In this document: positions 6,389 through 6,876 of the stretch, piece by piece
Position numbering within the stretch: position 1 is the first letter of the stretch
How the letters are laid out: each line of letters begins with the position of its first letter
Source: Oscillospiraceae bacterium
GTDB taxonomy: Bacteria > Bacillota > Clostridia > Christensenellales > Aristaeellaceae
NCBI GenBank assembly: GCA_031282605.1
Contig: JAITDK010000052.1
Span: 1-6,876, forward strand
Reading direction: 5' to 3'
Length of the DNA stretch: 6,876 nucleotides
Notes under the pieces: generated by a model
The model's input: the letters and a program-made list of their open reading frames with translations, nothing else
Databases searched by the model: none
What the model was told of the DNA's origin: nothing
Translations under genes and position numbers: made by a program

Positions 6389-6418
6389 AAAATAATGGTA
6401 GCCAAAGGAGGTGTTCAA

Positions 6419-6541
6419 ATGGATTGGCTCAACGAACCCAGTGAAGAGCACGGGATTCAGAGGGGGATATGCGTTGTCCAGTATTGCCCTGAAAAGGGTA
6501 ACTGTTCCGTGCATCTGTGTGTACTTTTGATACAATATTGA
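6419..6541 (+). CDS. Small Cys-rich peptide A (40 aa)
   Basis: A 40-codon gene with a near-ideal ribosome site, AAAGGAGG, 7 nt before the ATG. It begins MDWLNEPSEE and contains C18, C23, C29 and C34. The last seven residues are hydrophobic (VLLIQY end). It is clearly related to the next gene: M1, D2, W3, E6, P7, E9 and C18 coincide, and CPEKGNCSV aligns with CPDNSGSCSV. It has no signal peptide or membrane segment, so it starts out cytoplasmic. The family is not recognised. A conserved N-terminus with a variable Cys-rich remainder fits a ribosomally made, modified or exported peptide. A small metal-binding or disulfide protein is the main alternative. It is 18 bp upstream of its paralogue and likely cotranscribed. 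Confidence 0.75.
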   Translation: MDWLNEPSEEHGIQRGICVVQYCPEKGNCSVHLCVLLIQY

Positions 6542-6559
6542 TAAGTGAGGTGAGGCGTT

Positions 6560-6727
6560 ATGGATTGGATGATTGAACCCATTGAAGACGGGGATATCTT
6601 ACGCGATGTTTGTGCCGTTAATGTGTGTTGGGCAAGAGACTGTCCGGATAATAGCGGAAGTTGTAGTGTTGAGCAGCTTATAGGGATTTTAGAGGAAAGG
6701 CGTCGAAAGGCTGTACAAGAGTTGTGA
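6560..6727 (+). CDS. Small Cys-rich peptide B (55 aa), paralogue of A
   Basis: A 55-codon gene beginning MDWMIEPIEDGD, with overlapping GAGG motifs 4 and 9 nt before the ATG. Cysteines are C18, C23, C28 and C35. C18 has the same position as in peptide A, and the CP and CSV motifs (28-29 and 35-37) align with A's 23-24 and 29-31 if B carries a five-residue insertion with one extra cysteine (C23). Unlike A it ends in an amphipathic, charged segment (EQLIGILEERRRKAVQEL, 38-55) that is probably helical. Its TGA overlaps the GTG of the next frame, suggesting translational coupling. Function is unknown; a peptide precursor or a small metal- or redox-active protein are both possible. The paralogy with A and good ribosome sites make coding status fairly secure. 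Confidence 0.78.
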   Translation: MDWMIEPIEDGDILRDVCAVNVCWARDCPDNSGSCSVEQLIGILEERRRKAVQEL

Positions 6728-6876
6728 AACGTATTAAGACGCTAATGACACTATCTTACTTAACCAAGCTAGACGCGCTAATAGCGCTAGTCTCTATTTG
6801 TGTATATATATTTTATTTGTTTTCTGTTCTTAGTGTAGTGCAATTAAGCAGTAACTACTATCTTTCACAGATGCTC
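6724..6876 (+). CDS. N-terminal part of a probable membrane protein, cut by window edge
   Basis: A frame open for 51 codons to the window end. It could start at GTG 6724, overlapping the upstream stop as GTGA, or at ATG 6745 (residue 8). The peptide begins with a short basic stretch (KRIK), and residues 16-38 (LDALIALVSICVYIFYLFSVLSV) form a strong hydrophobic, probably transmembrane segment, followed by a polar SSNYYLSQ stretch. This would suit the first helix of a transporter or other membrane protein. No strong ribosome site precedes either start, so coupling to the peptide B gene is likely. Caution: T-rich DNA readily translates into hydrophobic residues, and a hairpin at 6771-6793 could instead mark the end of the operon. 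Confidence 0.5.
   Translation, partial: MKRIKTLMTLSYLTKLDALIALVSICVYIFYLFSVLSVVQLSSNYYLSQML

Larger units (their letters stand above)
6015..6418. other. Divergent AT-richer intergenic region
   Basis: This 404-bp gap separates the exported-protein unit from the Cys-rich peptide genes. It contains a minus-strand extended -10 promoter (6107-6115), two plus-strand promoter candidates (6323-6331 and 6360-6388) and an 11-bp palindrome GCCACAGTGGC (6010-6020) over the GTG start of the exported protein. Between about 6150 and 6320 I see no gene, repeat or confident site. Base composition shifts toward A+T from about 6100 rightward. Confidence 0.6.

Noticed and set aside
6299..6535. 78-codon minus-strand frame across the peptide A gene
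   Set aside because: It runs antisense to the strong ribosome site and to the peptide A frame, which is supported by its paralogue. Its own start lacks a ribosome site.
6771..6793. Hairpin AGACGCGCT/AGCGC..GTCT as an intrinsic terminator
   Set aside because: The right arm has a 2-nt bulge, the loop is only 3 nt and the following CTATTTGTG is a poor T-tract. An open hydrophobic frame passes through it. It remains a possible alternative to the partial membrane gene.
1..6876. CRISPR array, tRNA or rRNA genes
   Set aside because: No regularly spaced direct repeats, no cloverleaf with a CCA-type end and no rRNA-like conserved blocks were seen on either strand.

Overview
The window looks like a chromosomal stretch of a GC-rich member of the Firmicutes/Clostridia, probably gut-associated. 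This is an inference from strong AGGAGG-type ribosome sites, sigma-A-type promoters, carbohydrate-catabolism genes and short palindromic repeat elements. No gene here fixes the taxon.

Region 1 (1-3919) is a divergent sugar-catabolism pair. On the minus strand is a GH31 alpha-xylosidase very close to E. coli YicI (122-2365), with both catalytic aspartates and all five known xyloside-specificity residues in register. On the plus strand is a Gfo/Idh/MocA-family NAD(P)-dependent oxidoreductase (2780-3919). The 414-bp space between them holds a good minus-strand promoter, a candidate plus-strand promoter, two palindromes that could be operators, and a perfect 12-bp tandem duplication. A 94-nt near-perfect hairpin follows the xylosidase stop codon.

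Region 2 (3920-6115) is a minus-strand two-gene unit read from an extended -10 promoter at about 6107-6115. It encodes an unrecognised exported protein or lipoprotein (4938-6014), then an exported SH3-like protein (4053-4874). A 160-bp MITE-like element flanked by TA sits inside the 5' part of the SH3-like gene. With its duplicated TA it adds exactly 54 stop-free codons, so the frame survives. A nested hairpin with two competing pairings lies between this gene and the convergent oxidoreductase gene.

Region 3 (6116-6876) is visibly more AT-rich. It carries two tandem, paralogous Cys-rich micro-genes (40 and 55 codons), each with its own ribosome site. They are followed by the start of a hydrophobic reading frame whose GTG overlaps the preceding TGA and which runs off the window edge. 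Two closely related short peptides with a conserved MDW..EP N-terminus and a variable Cys-rich remainder, next to a probable membrane protein, resemble a peptide-export or RiPP-type locus. This is the most interesting part of the window and is not a family I recognise. No tRNA, rRNA, CRISPR array or transposase gene was seen.
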